Of a DNA stretch of 64,000 nt, positions 11,694 through 23,363 are shown piece after piece. The notes beneath the pieces were generated by a model. The model was not told the origin of the DNA and searched no databases. It saw only the letters and a list, made by a program, of their open reading frames with translations. Source of the stretch: Hyperoodon ampullatus. Its lineage: Eukaryota > Chordata > Mammalia > Artiodactyla > Ziphiidae. The position numbers and the translations under genes are program-made. Position 1 is the first letter of the stretch. Each line of letters opens with the position of its first letter. The stretch lies in assembly GCA_949752795.1 (NCBI GenBank), contig OX457061.1, positions 10,249,492 to 10,313,491 on the forward strand, given 5' to 3'.

Positions 11694-11754
11694 ATACTGT
11701 CATGCATTTGATCACTGTAAACATAATGCATAGTGAGACAAAGTGGGTCTTTTT

Positions 11755-11900
11755 AAGCCCTAGCTTGGTAGTATGGGATGTGAATTATGGTTATAGCTCT
11801 GTCATTAATGGGTGACATCAGACAAGTCATATCCCCGCCCTGAGCCTCAATTTCTTCATATGGGAAATGAAAGCCCCAGACTAGGTGATCTCTCATTAAG
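11755..11900 (+). repeat. MIR relic
   Basis: 'atagctctgtcattaatggg', 'cagacaagtcatatccccgc' and 'tgagcctcaatttcttcata'. Confidence 0.6.
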
Positions 11901-12384
11901 CCCAAACAGCCTTTGTGTCTGATCCTGTGGGTAAATTCAGAGAAGTATCAAAGACTTCCCTGCCTGCTCTGTAGATGCTATTGATTGGCTGTATAAATTC
12001 AGCAAAATCCACTCTGGCTAAGAGTTGTTCAGTGACACTCCCCAGGGGCTTTTCCAGGCTTTCATAGGCTCTAGATAACCTGAAGACAAGAGGACTGTAG
12101 AATTGTATAAAAAGCTACTCCAGGATTTAACAGCAGTGGGGCTTTTGTAGTCTTGGATTCACAGTTGTAGGAAATTGATGAATGAACCACAGCTCATGAT
12201 GTCCAAGCAAATAAGCAATAATTCAGGAAATACACTGAGGCATGGAATGTTAAATGCCCTAATTTTTGCCAAACTGGTGTTTCAGCTTACTAGAAGGGTA
12301 TTTTAAGTGTGCCTTGTGGGGCAGCTGTGCCTTCTAAGAGTCAAGCGTATAGGAAACAGCTGACGTGTCGGAACACACACAGAC

Positions 12385-12474
12385 TGGACTTAGTCCCGTA
12401 GACCTGGGCTTCAACCCCAGCTTTGCCGTTTCCTAACTTGATTCACCCTGGTCAGGTACGTCATTTCACCTTTT
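12385..12474 (+). repeat. MIR relic (head part)
   Basis: 'gacctgggcttcaaccccag' and 'gccgtttcctaacttgat', cut by the SINE at 12489. Confidence 0.6.
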
Positions 12475-12488
12475 CTGAGGTCATTTTT

Positions 12489-12702
12489 TTTGTTTTTGTT
12501 TTTGTTTTTTGCGGTACGCGGGCCTCTCACTGTTGTGGCCTCTCCCATTGCGGAGCACAGTCTCCGGACGCGCAGGCTCAGCGGCCATGGCTCACGGGCC
12601 CAGCCGCTCTGCGGCATGTGGGATCTTCCCGGACCGGGGCACGGACCTGCGTCCCCTGCATCGGCAGGCGGACTCTCAACCACTGCGCCACCAGGGAAGC
12701 CC
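12489..12702 (-). mobile_element. CHR-2-type SINE, short form
   Basis: Tail has interspersed gttttt units. Exact duplication ctgaggtcattttt at 12475-12488 and 12703-12716. It sits between two MIR relics. Confidence 0.94.
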
Positions 12703-12729
12703 CTGAGGTCATTTTTAATAATAATTTTG

Positions 12730-12930
12730 ATAATAATTGAGCCTTTATTAAGTGCCAGGCACTCTGCTCTTTTGTACATGCTTAGGCCATTCTACCTTCA
12801 TGACACCCTAGGAGTTGGTACTGTTGTTTCCTCATTTTACAAAGGAAAAAGCTCAGGCTCACTGAGGGAGAAGTAACTTTGCCCAGGATAATACCAGTGA
12901 GATCAAGATCTCCAGATTCATGACTTGGAG
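12730..12930 (-). repeat. MIR relic
   Basis: 'tattaagtgccaggcactct', 'cctcattttacaaaggaaaa' and 'agtaactttgcccagg'. Confidence 0.75.
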
Positions 12931-13344
12931 ACCTTGTAGGGCAGGGGTTCCCTAGCACAAACGTTTCCACAACTTCCAGATGTGAGAATGTTCTTCCTGA
13001 TGTTGAATTGAACTCTTGGAGGTTGCTGGGAAGAGGTTTGCCCTCTTGGTGATGGGAGGTTATTGCAAGGATTCGTGGGGATGAGGACATTGGTCTTCCC
13101 AGGTGGACAGTTGTTCTGGATCCCGGTGCTTCCAGTACTGGGGTATATAGAGCCAGTCCCGGAGAGGATCACTTCCCACCCCCACCCCAGACTAGCGCCG
13201 GGCAGGTCCCTTGTTCCTATCCCTCCGAGGGCTCTCTGAGCTCACTCCCCTGTCCTGACCCTCGTCACTGGGTCTGTATCACATCCCTTAGCCCAGTGCC
13301 TGACTCCGGGTAACAATAGTCATGAGAAGTAGTCGTATATGTCA

Positions 13345-13540
13345 CTAGCTATGGATTAAGCACTATTCCAAGCACTTTTACAAGTCTTACTTCACTTAAT
13401 CCTCATAACAAGCCCATTATCATCACCATCTATTTATAGCAACTTTCCCAAAGTCACATAGTTAGGAAGTAGGGAAGCTGATACCCGAACTGAGGACTCT
13501 GTGACTCCAAAGTCCCCTATTCCTAACCTCTCTGCACTAC
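13345..13540 (-). repeat. MIR relic
   Basis: 'gattaagcactattccaagc', 'cttaatcctcataacaagcc' and 'aaagtcacatagttaggaag'. Confidence 0.75.
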
Positions 13541-14323
13541 TGCCTTTAAATGTAAAATGGGCTGCTACTGCCTTCCTGGTAGAGATGTGGTGAGCTCTCA
13601 ATAAGTTGCTACAAACAAAAGGACCCAGCTCAGGGGCTGCCCAAAGTAGGTACCCAGTCTGTGTTAGCAGAAGATGATATACAGGGCTCATTTCCTCTTA
13701 TGGAAATCTTTTGGTTAGCTAAAACAGACAAGGGTCTCCTTGTGATAACTCTAAAGCATTGGACAAATAGTCTCCCCAGAGAGTTGTATATACATTATAG
13801 TTGCATTTTTGTTTATTTTGAGCTGTCTTGTTAAGGAAGGATTTATATGCTGGCGTTGATGTAGGACAGCAATCAGGCAGTGTTTTCTGCCTTTGACAGT
13901 TGGTGTGATAGTTTGCTTCCAGTGAAGTTTGACTCACTGTATCTGGAAGCTGTCAGAAGTGGGAACATGAAAAGGTCATGACGGATGGCTTTGGATAAGT
14001 GGGTTGGGGAGGAGAGCTGGTAAAGGAGACAAATGGCCTCCTTGTTTCCGAGGGAAAGGGCTGACTCTGGCCGCTTCAGGCCAGCCCCCATCCTCTCCTC
14101 TTCCTCACCGGCTGGGCTGCTGGGGTGGAGCCTCCCCGGGACCATTTGTCAGAGTGGTACCGGGTTGGTCATAACGCAGCTCCTGGGAGCCCTTCCCAGC
14201 AGCCCAGCCCCTCAGGGACTGGAGAACTGCTAGGTGGAAGTAGTCTTCAGTTTAGGATCACTTCTCATGATTACCAATTACAGAATTTAACATACTCACT
14301 TCCTCACGTTTTAAAAATTGGGA

Positions 14324-14454
14324 GGGAATTCCCTGGTGGTCCAGTGGTTAGGACTCCACGCTTTCACTGCCAAGGACGCAGGTTCAACCCCTGGTCGGGG
14401 AACTAAGATCCCGCAGCTACATGGCATTGCCAAAAATAAATAAATAAATAAAAT
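14324..14454 (+). mobile_element. CHR-1-like SINE
   Basis: gaattccctggtggtccagtgg head, GGTTCAACCCC B box, (TAAA)n tail. Duplication aaaaattggga at 14313-14323 and 14455-14465. Confidence 0.93.
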
Positions 14455-14639
14455 AAAAATTGGGAAAGAGTACTGAATTCTGAAGTAGAAACAAACAAAG
14501 TCAACTTTTAAAATGATGTTTGTTTTTATTTTTGGTGAAATTTCTACTTTGGAAAAATATAGAAAAGGATCTGATCCCACTGGCCAGAGTTGACTTGACC
14601 ACTCTTACCAATATGAAGCATAGCCTTTTGATCTCTTTT

Positions 14640-14843
14640 TTTTTTTTTTGGCGGTACGCGGGCCTCTCACTGTTGTGGCCTCTCCCGCTGCGGGGCACAG
14701 GCTCCGGACGCACAGGCTCAGCGGCCATGGCTCACGGGCCCAGCTGCTCTGCGGCACGTGGGATCTTCCCGGACCGGGGCACAAACCTGCGTCCCCTGCA
14801 TCGGCAGGCGGACTCTCAACCACTGCGCCACCAGGGAAGCCCC
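14640..14843 (-). mobile_element. CHR-2-type SINE, short form
   Basis: Full short-form copy; duplication atctctttt at 14631-14639 and 14845-14853. Confidence 0.93.
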
Positions 14844-15408
14844 AATCTCTTTTCTATAAATACTTTTCACCTAGTGTCATAAGAATTTTTCCAAGTCAGA
14901 GCTTTTCTTATACATAATTTTTCATGGTTGTATTGTATTCTGACATGGTTGTATTAACTCTTGTTGGCCATTTAAGTTGGAGAAATGTAAACTTAACAAA
15001 AGCCAGCTTTCCTTGTTTTCTTGGACGTATGTTTATAATTTGAATTACTTTAAAATAGTGCATAAATGGCACTTTAAGGAGTGCCTCTGCCTTTCCTTCA
15101 GTGACTTTACACAAAAACTTTTCAGAACCATGCTCAGTGGTCACACAGAAGAATATTGATAGGATTCCATGCTCCAGTTTGCCATGTATGAACAAAAATA
15201 GGTGTACATTTACTGGCACATTTGAATATTATTTGTTCCTTGGTGAAAATTGAGAGAGGAAACTAAAGACTAGGTGGGCAGAATTTCTTATCACATCTTC
15301 TTGACTTAGCTGAATGGGGCCGTGCAGAGCAGTAGAAAGTATCATACTTGGGAACCAGATGGCTCTGGGTATGAACACAGCTTTCCCAGTTAAAAGCTCC
15401 CCAGCCTT

Positions 15409-15747
15409 GGGCTTCCCTGGTGGCGCAGTGGTTAAGAATCCACCTGCCAGTGCAGGGGACACAGGTTCGAGCCCTGGTCAGGGAAGATCCCACGTGCCAC
15501 AGAGCAACTAAGCCCGTGTGCCACAACTACTGAGCCTGTGCTCTAGAGCCTGCGAGCCCCAACTGCTGAGCCCACACGCCTAGAGCCCGAGCTCTACAAC
15601 AAGAGAAGCCACCGCAGTGAGAAGCCCACGCACTGCAACAAAGAGTAGCCCCTGCTCACCGCAACTAGAGAAAGCCCACAGCCCTTCGTGCAGCAACGAA
15701 GACCCAACGCAGCCAAATCAGTCAATCAATCAATCAATCAATCAGTA
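15409..15747 (+). mobile_element. Long CHR-2-type SINE
   Basis: Head gcttccctggtggcgcagtg, long body of repeated 'ccacaactactgagcc' units, (TCAA)n tail. Duplication tccccagcctt at 15398-15408 and 15748-15758. Confidence 0.94.
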
Positions 15748-15814
15748 TCCCCAGCCTTAGACAAGTACCATCATCTCTCCTAGCGTATGTTATGTAAAAC
15801 ACCTCACACAGTTC

Positions 15815-16060
15815 CTGCAGAATAGTGCAGTGGCTGAGGGGACAGATTCTGGAACCAGATTACCTGGCTTTCTTCAAATTCCAGCCTTGCCACCTTGTAG
15901 CTGTGTAAACTTGGGCAAGTACTTAACCTCCCTGTGTTTCAGGTTCCTCATCTATAAAATAGGGAAAAACATAGTAACCAACTTCATAAGGTTGTTGTGA
16001 GATTTGAATCAATGCACACAAAGGATTTCTAACCTTTCTGGCACATAGTTGGTGCCAGTT
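15815..16060 (+). repeat. MIR relic, near full length
   Basis: 'cagcaattccagccttgccacc' style core, 'ttgggcaagtacttaacctc', 'cctcatctataaaataggga' and 'ctggcacatagttggtgcc'. Confidence 0.8.
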
Positions 16061-17569
16061 AATGCTTCACCGCTCTTTGCCCCTGACCTGGCCTGTAGTA
16101 CCAGCCTCCAAACTGGTTTCCTCTCCACCAGGCTGCCTCCTCCTGTTTGCTTCCCGGCTGGATTCCACAGACTCTGTCTTCAACAGTAGTGGGGTCTGGG
16201 TGTGCTCAGGAAAATGGGCTCCGGCAGTGGGCTGCCACTTGTCCAGCAAGAGCGAATAGGGTCCTGTGGGGCCGTGTGCCCTGCTTTAAGAAGCCGGACT
16301 CACGTATCTTGAGTAGGGTGAGGTTATTTAATGTACAAAAGGATTTTTCCCGTCAGGAAAGATTCCCCTACAGGTTTCTTTAAATAGTGACTCCTCTAGG
16401 CAGGCGGGTGTTTTACAGATCATTAACTACTTGACTGAAAGCCTGCAGGGCAGAGAAACTTAAAACTAAAGTGTTGGGAGCTCCTGCCAATTACAGATCA
16501 ATCCAAAATGAAGATAAAGTATCTCTGAAACTAGAAGTCACTGGGAAAATGTGATTTGATTCAGAAAAAAATCTGATTTACACGCATCTCTCTTTTGGAA
16601 CACACCACTTGTTTAAACGGTGTTCCGCCTGCCTGCCTGTCTTGAATCTAGTGCGCTCGTCTCCCACATCTTCATCCCCAAACTGCAGGCTTGGGGTTCC
16701 CCTCTGTGAACAGTGACTGCACAATAACCCCAGGAAAGGGTGTCTTCGGGAAAGTGTTCTTGTGGCCAAGCAGAGCTTACGCAATTGATGCAGAGATACA
16801 GCCCATAATGGATGAACTATACAGTAACAATTTGCAGATAAAAATAATAGAAGTTAAAGTGTACTTTACATGATAAAAGAAAGATGAAAAAGGACGAGAG
16901 TCTGTTATATCTGAGATGGTTACAAGAGTCCTGCTTTGTGAAGTAGGCTCTGTTGAAAAGATTGATGCAATGGGGAGTGACCTTGGCTTGGAGCAGGAGC
17001 TGGTGATGTATGTATGCGCATCCCTCTGCTAAATGGACCCAGATTTGTAGCACTAATATACATGGGAGCCCAGAACCAAACTCACTACGGCAATAAATCA
17101 ACAGCCACTTTGGGTGTCATTTCTGGTTTATATTCCACTATTGTTCTATCACTTAAATTCATGTCACTATCATCTTTTCATCTGGAACAGTTTTATATAA
17201 TTTTCCAGTGGAGTTACCTGACAAATCCTATCAAATTAACAAGCTACATTAACAATATTGACTGACTACGGCTTCAGGAGTTGCAGGGCCGTAGAACAAA
17301 ATTTTAAAACCATGTCTCTCTGATGATGATCTTTCCCCCTCCCTTTCTGAGAAAGGAATGTGGGGCAGGGTTTATTCCACATAAGAGATCTGCACATTTA
17401 TTTTGCTCCGCTCGTTTTGACTTTTATAAATGTCAAAACAAGAAGCAGAAGGGAAAAAAAAAACACTACCAACAACCACGGTGTAAGTACTTTTCTTCTT
17501 TCAGGGAACTATAGAAGTGTCCAGATCTTTAACATTTAATGACCAAATTGGAGGGAAGAGTGTAACTGG

Positions 17570-17870
17570 GTAATCTATTTTAAGTGAAATGTAATAAAAT
17601 TGGTCTCCTGATACATTCTCGCCCTCCTGAAATCATCTAGACCTGAACATCCAGAGTCAATTGGGCTTATGACGTTATGCCTAATTGAAATACGGTGTTC
17701 CTGAAATATGTCTAATGACAAATTCCAGCGTTCGATTAATAAAAAATACCGATTGTTCGTCTTTTCCAAAGACCACACGGTAATGACCAGGGTTAAGCAA
17801 CTGAACTGCGGTGTCTCCTTCAGACAGCAGGCGAGACTCTTCCGTAGTCTGTCCAGTCTCCTGCCTTTGT
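17570..17870. promoter_or_regulatory. Candidate conserved intronic element
   Basis: No recognisable repeat; AT-rich but keeps several CpGs (gacgttatg, aatacggtg, gcgttcgatt, taccgattgttcg), which is unusual for unconstrained intron. Includes TGACGT and homeobox-like CGATTAATA. Confidence 0.3.
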
Positions 17871-19286
17871 CTGACTGCTATTTGGGATTTCTTTATTCAT
17901 AAAGTAAAATAGAGATGAATGGAGTGTGTGGCAGAACTAATCACTAGGATTTTGTTTGTTTTCTTTTTTAATTTTAAATTTGGTTTGACTGTGGTCATTG
18001 TGTTCTTTTGATTTTTGTTTTTTAATTTAGCTTTTTCTTTTATCTGCCTTATCTTATGGCCTACTAAGTTTTCTCACATTATATTTTAAAATTTCTAAGT
18101 GTGATCCGTAGGATGAAATATGTTAATTCTGGTTGTCTTTTCTGTTTCAGTATGAACACTTGATTGTTTTAATTATTTCTTATATTTTTACTTCGTTTTG
18201 CTTTTTTTCACTTTGAGCCTGACCTTTAAACTGTGGCCTAAAAATTAATGACTTTTAAGATTCCATCTGGGGTCCACTCCGGAAGGATATTGAAGGGTTT
18301 TGTTTCACTTCATGAACAGATTCCTCGATTTTCAGTAAAAAGAAAAAGAGAGCATCTAGCCAAAACCTTTGTGTCAGACTGGGCACCTTCTGCTTGGTGA
18401 TACCAAGAGAGCAATTGCTGTGTGTTTCTGCAGTTATCCCAGGACACCCTCCATCCCTGGCGTTACCTTGGTTTTCCTAATACCTTTGCTCCCAGTCACT
18501 GCACAGTGTGTTATGTCTTTCCAAGCTCTGAAAATGAAACCTGAAGTCCCTGTAGTTAATGTTCTGGATTCCTGTTAGAAAGTCTTTGTTACATAAAGTG
18601 CATACCCAGTGCTGTCTCTCCATCGGTGGAGAATCAGTGACCTCCACAGCCTGAAGCCAGGCTCCAAGACTTGAACTTGGAATGTTTAATGTGAAGGATC
18701 CTTTGATCTTCCTGTGACTTCCTTTAAATACAGTATGGATAATTATTTAGTGTCAGAGAATTATTTAGTAAGAGAGAGAGATTTTTCCTATTTTTAGTGT
18801 GCAAGATTTTTCCAGATCAGAAACTTTTCATTGGTAGCCTAGGTATTTAGGCATAGGTGATGTTACAGCTTTATCTGTCCAACCCAGATCTTCTAAAGCA
18901 AAACAAAACAAAACAGAGACACTGATCAAAATTGTTTAAATGAACCTTATTGTATAGTAACTATATTTCATTAACAATATGTAGATAAACTCTATATTGT
19001 ATCTGTGTTATATCTAAGGAGGTAAGCTTCTTAATACCTTTTTATATGGTTTTTGATTGTTCCCCCTCCCCCGCTCCAACCCCAGCTCACCCACCGGGAA
19101 ACCAGACTGTGCAACTTCTCTGTGCCATTTGGAGTCTCCTTATATCTGTCTTAAGAAGCCTATGGCATTCCCCAAAGCCCTTGAAAGAGCTCATGTTCAT
19201 GCAGTTTAGGATTTATAAGACAGGTCAAATGATTACACTGAAATCACTTACACCTTGTACGTCTTGTCCTCCCCTTGGCCTTACAG

Positions 19287-19424
19287 GTATCTCTGGAGAC
19301 AAAGTAGAGATAGACCCAGTTACGAATCAGAAAGCCAGCACTAAGTTTTGGATTAAGCAGAAACCCATCTCAGTCGATTCTGACCTGCTCTGTGCCTGTG
19401 ACCTTGCTGAAGAAAAAAGCCCCA
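19287..19424 (+). CDS. MAPKAP1: MAPKAP1 (SIN1) internal coding exon; middle of PH domain
   Basis: This 138-bp exon follows the acceptor cttggccttacag and ends at A|gtgagt. It starts and ends in phase 1, so both it and the preceding 141-bp exon could be skipped without shifting the frame. It encodes about residues 403-449, [10 protein letters not shown] to DLAEEKSPS, the central strands and loops of the PH domain. Lys428 in WIKQKPIS is one of the basic residues reported to bind PtdIns(3,4,5)P3, which relieves PH-domain inhibition of the mTOR kinase. If the donor is not used, the frame reads Ser-Pro-Ser-Glu and then stops (19430-19432). An intron-retaining or intronically polyadenylated transcript would therefore encode a protein cut within the PH domain. 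PH-less SIN1 isoforms have been described in human, but nothing in the sequence proves one here. Confidence 0.96.
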
Positions 19425-20177
19425 GTGAGTAGTCCCTTTTATTTATGTCTCCTTCCGCTCTTCCTCCCTTCCCTTCTGTGTGCTGGGTACCAGGAGAATA
19501 TATTGCCACTGTGTCCTTTTTTCCTTGGGTCTGTTTAATTCATTACCAGAAATTTCTTTTAATTAAATGGGGTTGTATTACGGTGCCCAGAGCCTGACAT
19601 GGGCCCCTGTTCTGTTCAGTCTTGACGGCAGTAGAGAACCTCACAGTGGTTCCTGACCTCAGTAGCCCCCCGCTGAGGGCTGGGGGCACAGGGGCAGATT
19701 CTTGACGGGAATCTGCACTCACCAGAGCCCTCACTTTGTGCTCCTTTCCCCTTCCCATTTGGGGCACTGGACCTGTCAGACCCGGACCTGCCTTCTTTCC
19801 TTGCCAGATCGAGGGAAGTTGGAGGATTTCCTGTGGTGGCTGAAGACTAGATTTAGATATCCATCATGCCAGAGGTGTCATCACCCTCCAGATTATTGGC
19901 AGCTGCATGACCTACCAGCTCGTAATTAAACTCCTGCCTGGTCCTGCAGAAGAGATCACTGCTGGGTTGGCACTCCTCTGTTTAAATTATCAAAGTAGAT
20001 ATAGTCTGGGTGTATATTTTAGCATATTATATTTTTGCAGTTAAGTAATTGAGTGTAGCCTTTAGATTAATCATTTTTAGGGCTTCAGTCCCATCAAGAG
20101 GCAGAAAGGACACGGATCGCAGTGATATTCCTCCATGGAAGAAACGATTTGTTAGTTGCCTGGAGAAGGCTAGAAGA

Positions 20178-20320
20178 CAGTGGTTCTCAAATCCAGTGCG
20201 TTACCAGCACTGCCTGCAGAGCCTATTTAGAATGCAGCCACCCAGGACCCATGCCAGTAGGTTCTGATTTAGTAACTTGGAGTGTGACCTAAGCACCCAA
20301 TTTGTGTTAATCCCCTTTAT
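20178..20320 (+). mobile_element. MER5A-like hAT relic
   Basis: Begins cagtggttctcaaatccagt and carries the 'caggacccatgccagtaggttctgattta' layout of MER5 elements. Terminal repeat at the far end not clear. Confidence 0.6.
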
Positions 20321-21504
20321 TCCAGTGTCTGCTAAATTGGGGAACAAATATAAGGAATGACATACTTAAAAGGAACAGTAAGAAATCTAAAGGCCAGCAA
20401 GTGTCTATAATATGGCTCAAGTTTTTGAGATGAAACTGATTAAACAGGGGCTTAAAGAACAAAAACTCGGCCTGCGGCCTGGGCACATATGCCACTTGGC
20501 CTCATTTATGGTTGGGTATTTAATTGTTTTGTCAAATCCAGCAGTGCTGGGCTCTACATGGTCTCCTCTTTTCAACTCATTAGCCAACAGCTTAGCAAGA
20601 AGGGAGAACATAGTGGTGCAGGGGAAAGGAGTAAAGCCATGCCCGCCCCACTTCCCACCATTCCTGTCATCCCAGTGAGGCCTCGATGGCTTGCAGAGGC
20701 AGGATGGCTGCCAGAAGGAGTGGTGAGAAAACCGCCTGCTACTCTTGGGTCCTTGCCCCAAGGCGGCCAGATTCCGTCTGCCTTTAGATAAACATCTTCT
20801 TCCTAATCCCTCTCACTCCAGCCAGTCAACCAGTAACAATTTCATTGTTCTAGCATCTTTCTTCCCAAGAACTCAGAATGCTTTGAAAAGTAACATTTTA
20901 TAAATTCTCCATGTCTCTGAGAAATGAAAGGCAATCACTTACACGTTGCATAGGGGGATAAACTGGAGTGGAGAGGTTAGAGAAAGAGCTAGAAATAGGA
21001 TTCAGATTTCCCTTACATTCACACCAAGACACTCACTGTGTCCAGGAGGGCTGTGATTCAGGCACCAAACGGTAAAGGATGTAACACACCCAGCCTAGGA
21101 GGGAATGAAACAGATGCACAGCTACCACCTTTCTGTTGCCTCTTAAGGTCATTCAGTCAAAAAGTAATGTAATTATCACACATCTGTGAGAGCGAGGCCA
21201 AGTTCCAAGCATTAGGGATCCAGAGCAGATATGGGCCCCACCATTTCAATACGACTGTATTGACAGTCAAGCAGGAGAGTCTTTTGTCGTATTCTTAGAC
21301 CCACTGAATGGTTCTGTGTAAAAACTGCACATGTAGGTTTTATAGAGGTTTCCCCCTCTTTCACTCTGGCCCCAGAGATCTAGAACTATGACACTTTCCT
21401 GAACAGAGAGGCACACTGCCTGCCCCAGTAAGATACTTCCTGAGTCCCTGTCCCCACCACAGCACTTTCAGACCTTGTCCCTCAAAGCTCTGGGTTCTCA
21501 GGGG

Positions 21505-21506
<2 letters not shown>

Positions 21507-21568
<62 letters not shown>
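21507..21568. repeat. (GT)31 microsatellite
   Basis: Uninterrupted GT dinucleotide run of 62 bp in intron sequence. Likely length-variable between individuals. Confidence 0.97.
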
Positions 21569-21570
<2 letters not shown>

Positions 21571-21719
21571 GGCAGAGTTGGGCATGAGGCCTCCCCTTCA
21601 AACAAAGGATTCTGCATTTAATCCCTACCAACTTGGGGATTCTGCACTTAAAAAGTCAATTGATAAAAAGGATTTTGCTGTTTTCAAAAAATGTTTGAAA
21701 GTTGCAGGCTCACAGAATA

Positions 21720-22190
21720 AAATTCAGACTCCTCAGCATAGCCTTTACAGACCTTGGCTCCTCCAAGCTCATAGCCCATAATTTCTCATCCTGAACTTGA
21801 GCTGTGGTCACTGTGACCACAGTGGTCACTGTGAACTACTGGCACACGAACACACCTTGAATTTTGTGCTTCGCTTTTCCCATTGCCAGGAATACACCTC
21901 CACCCTGACGCTCTCTTTAATTCATGGATACCTCAGTTTCCTCACACCCGGCCCACTCATTTTTCAAGATCCAGCTCCAGTGTCAGACTCTCTCTGTAAT
22001 TTTGCCCCCAGGCGTTTGCACACACCTCTGGTAAAGCAGCTCACACACTGTGCTGTGTTTACTTGACGTCTGACCCTGTCTCCCACCCGCATCTCCATGC
22101 TGAACTCATTGACCAGAGACCGGTTTCTGTATTTTCGTTCCCTAGCACAGTGCCTGCAGGGTTGTCCTCAGTGAAGGTCTTGAAATGGAA
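21720..22190 (+). mobile_element. L2 3' end
   Basis: Ordered L2-like segments: 'cagacaccttggctcctcc' type start, 'ttttcaagatccagctccag', and end 'ccctagcacagtgcctgcag'. Confidence 0.65.
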
Positions 22191-23343
22191 CTTAATGAGG
22201 CCAGAATTGAGAAACTGAAAGTTATTCAACATAATTTATGTTGTAAAGTGCCCAAAACAAAGATGTATTAAATGAATCAGCTTGATGCTATTATTTTTTT
22301 TATGATTTCCAGTATCTTCATCAAATTAATTCATTGACTTAATCTAAAAAGTTCATCTTCAAGAACATCATCAGACCACAGAATTAATCTATGCGGCTTC
22401 TTCTTCTTTTTTTAAAGGATTAATGGTAACCCTTTTTATCTTTTGTGTCTGTTGAACCTTAGAAAAAAGTTATTTTAACAGCACTAAAGAAATGAAAGTC
22501 ACTATATTTCATAAGTTTAGCCTGTGATTTTTATCAGCATAGTGATGTATGTTTGCAGCTGAGTTTACATCAGAAATTCTTGGGGCCTTCTTAAACGAAT
22601 TATGGCAAAGAGAGAGAGTCTAGAAGTAGATAAGGTTTTTGATTTCTGCAGTATATTTCCTTTTTCATGTTTTTATCTCTCATAACACAAGTGTCTTGCC
22701 GAAGACTGGAACGTGTGACCAACTGGAATAATTTAGTTGTGAAAACAGAGCAGACATGTTATTAAACAGCCTTCTTTACAAAAAGGCATTAAGTGTTGGG
22801 ACGATAATGAAGTTGTCCCCAGTCTTACTTGAGACATGTCTGTCAGAATTTTGAACAGAAAAGAAACGGTTTTTAAAACCCCAAATATGGCCAGTTTGCA
22901 GTGTTTAATTGAAAAAGCCGCTGTCAAACCATTAATTTGGTCATCATAAAGAACACAACTCAAGTTTAATTGATGCTGTATCCAAAAAGTACGTGAATAG
23001 CTGACTTGGCAAAGGGACTGAGCATTAGAGCGCCTGCAGTGAAACACATAATTACATATATTGTGGAATCAGAAAGACCCAGACTCTGAAGCCATGCTCC
23101 ATAAATAGCAATTCTATGGCTCTCTTTCCTTCCCCTAACTTCTACCTCACAGGCCATGTTCTCATAGGGAAGATTTATTGCTCTGTCCCTGTGAGTGTTT
23201 AAGACCTGGAACTTAATGACTAAATAGATACATGCCTTTAAAAAAATTGTACATATAAATATGGACTCTTACAAAAGTTAGTTGAGAAAATCAGTGTGTC
23301 AACAGCCCTGAGAAATTAAGAACACATTCTGCCTTTCTAGATG

Positions 23344-23363
23344 GAAAAAAAAAAAAAAAAAAA
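23344..23363. repeat. Poly(A) tract
   Basis: About 19-20 consecutive A with no SINE body beside it, within the repeat-poor block. Confidence 0.85.

Larger units (their letters stand above)
1439..19286 (+). other. MAPKAP1 intron (17.8 kb)
   Basis: Bounded by gtaagt and ttacag. The first 16 kb are packed with retroposons listed separately. From about 16.2 to 19.28 kb no SINE, L1 or MIR could be recognised. Stretches between listed repeats (5130-6130, 7615-7710, 8640-10400, 10810-11370, 11940-12380, 13550-14310, 14860-15390) show only unassigned AT-rich sequence or weak old-repeat similarity. Confidence 0.85.

Noticed and set aside
11206..11733. 175-codon open frame
   Set aside because: Most of it is two SINE bodies; similar peptides recur at every SINE copy.
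15720..15745. (TCAA)n as an independent microsatellite
   Set aside because: It is the tail of the SINE at 15409-15747.
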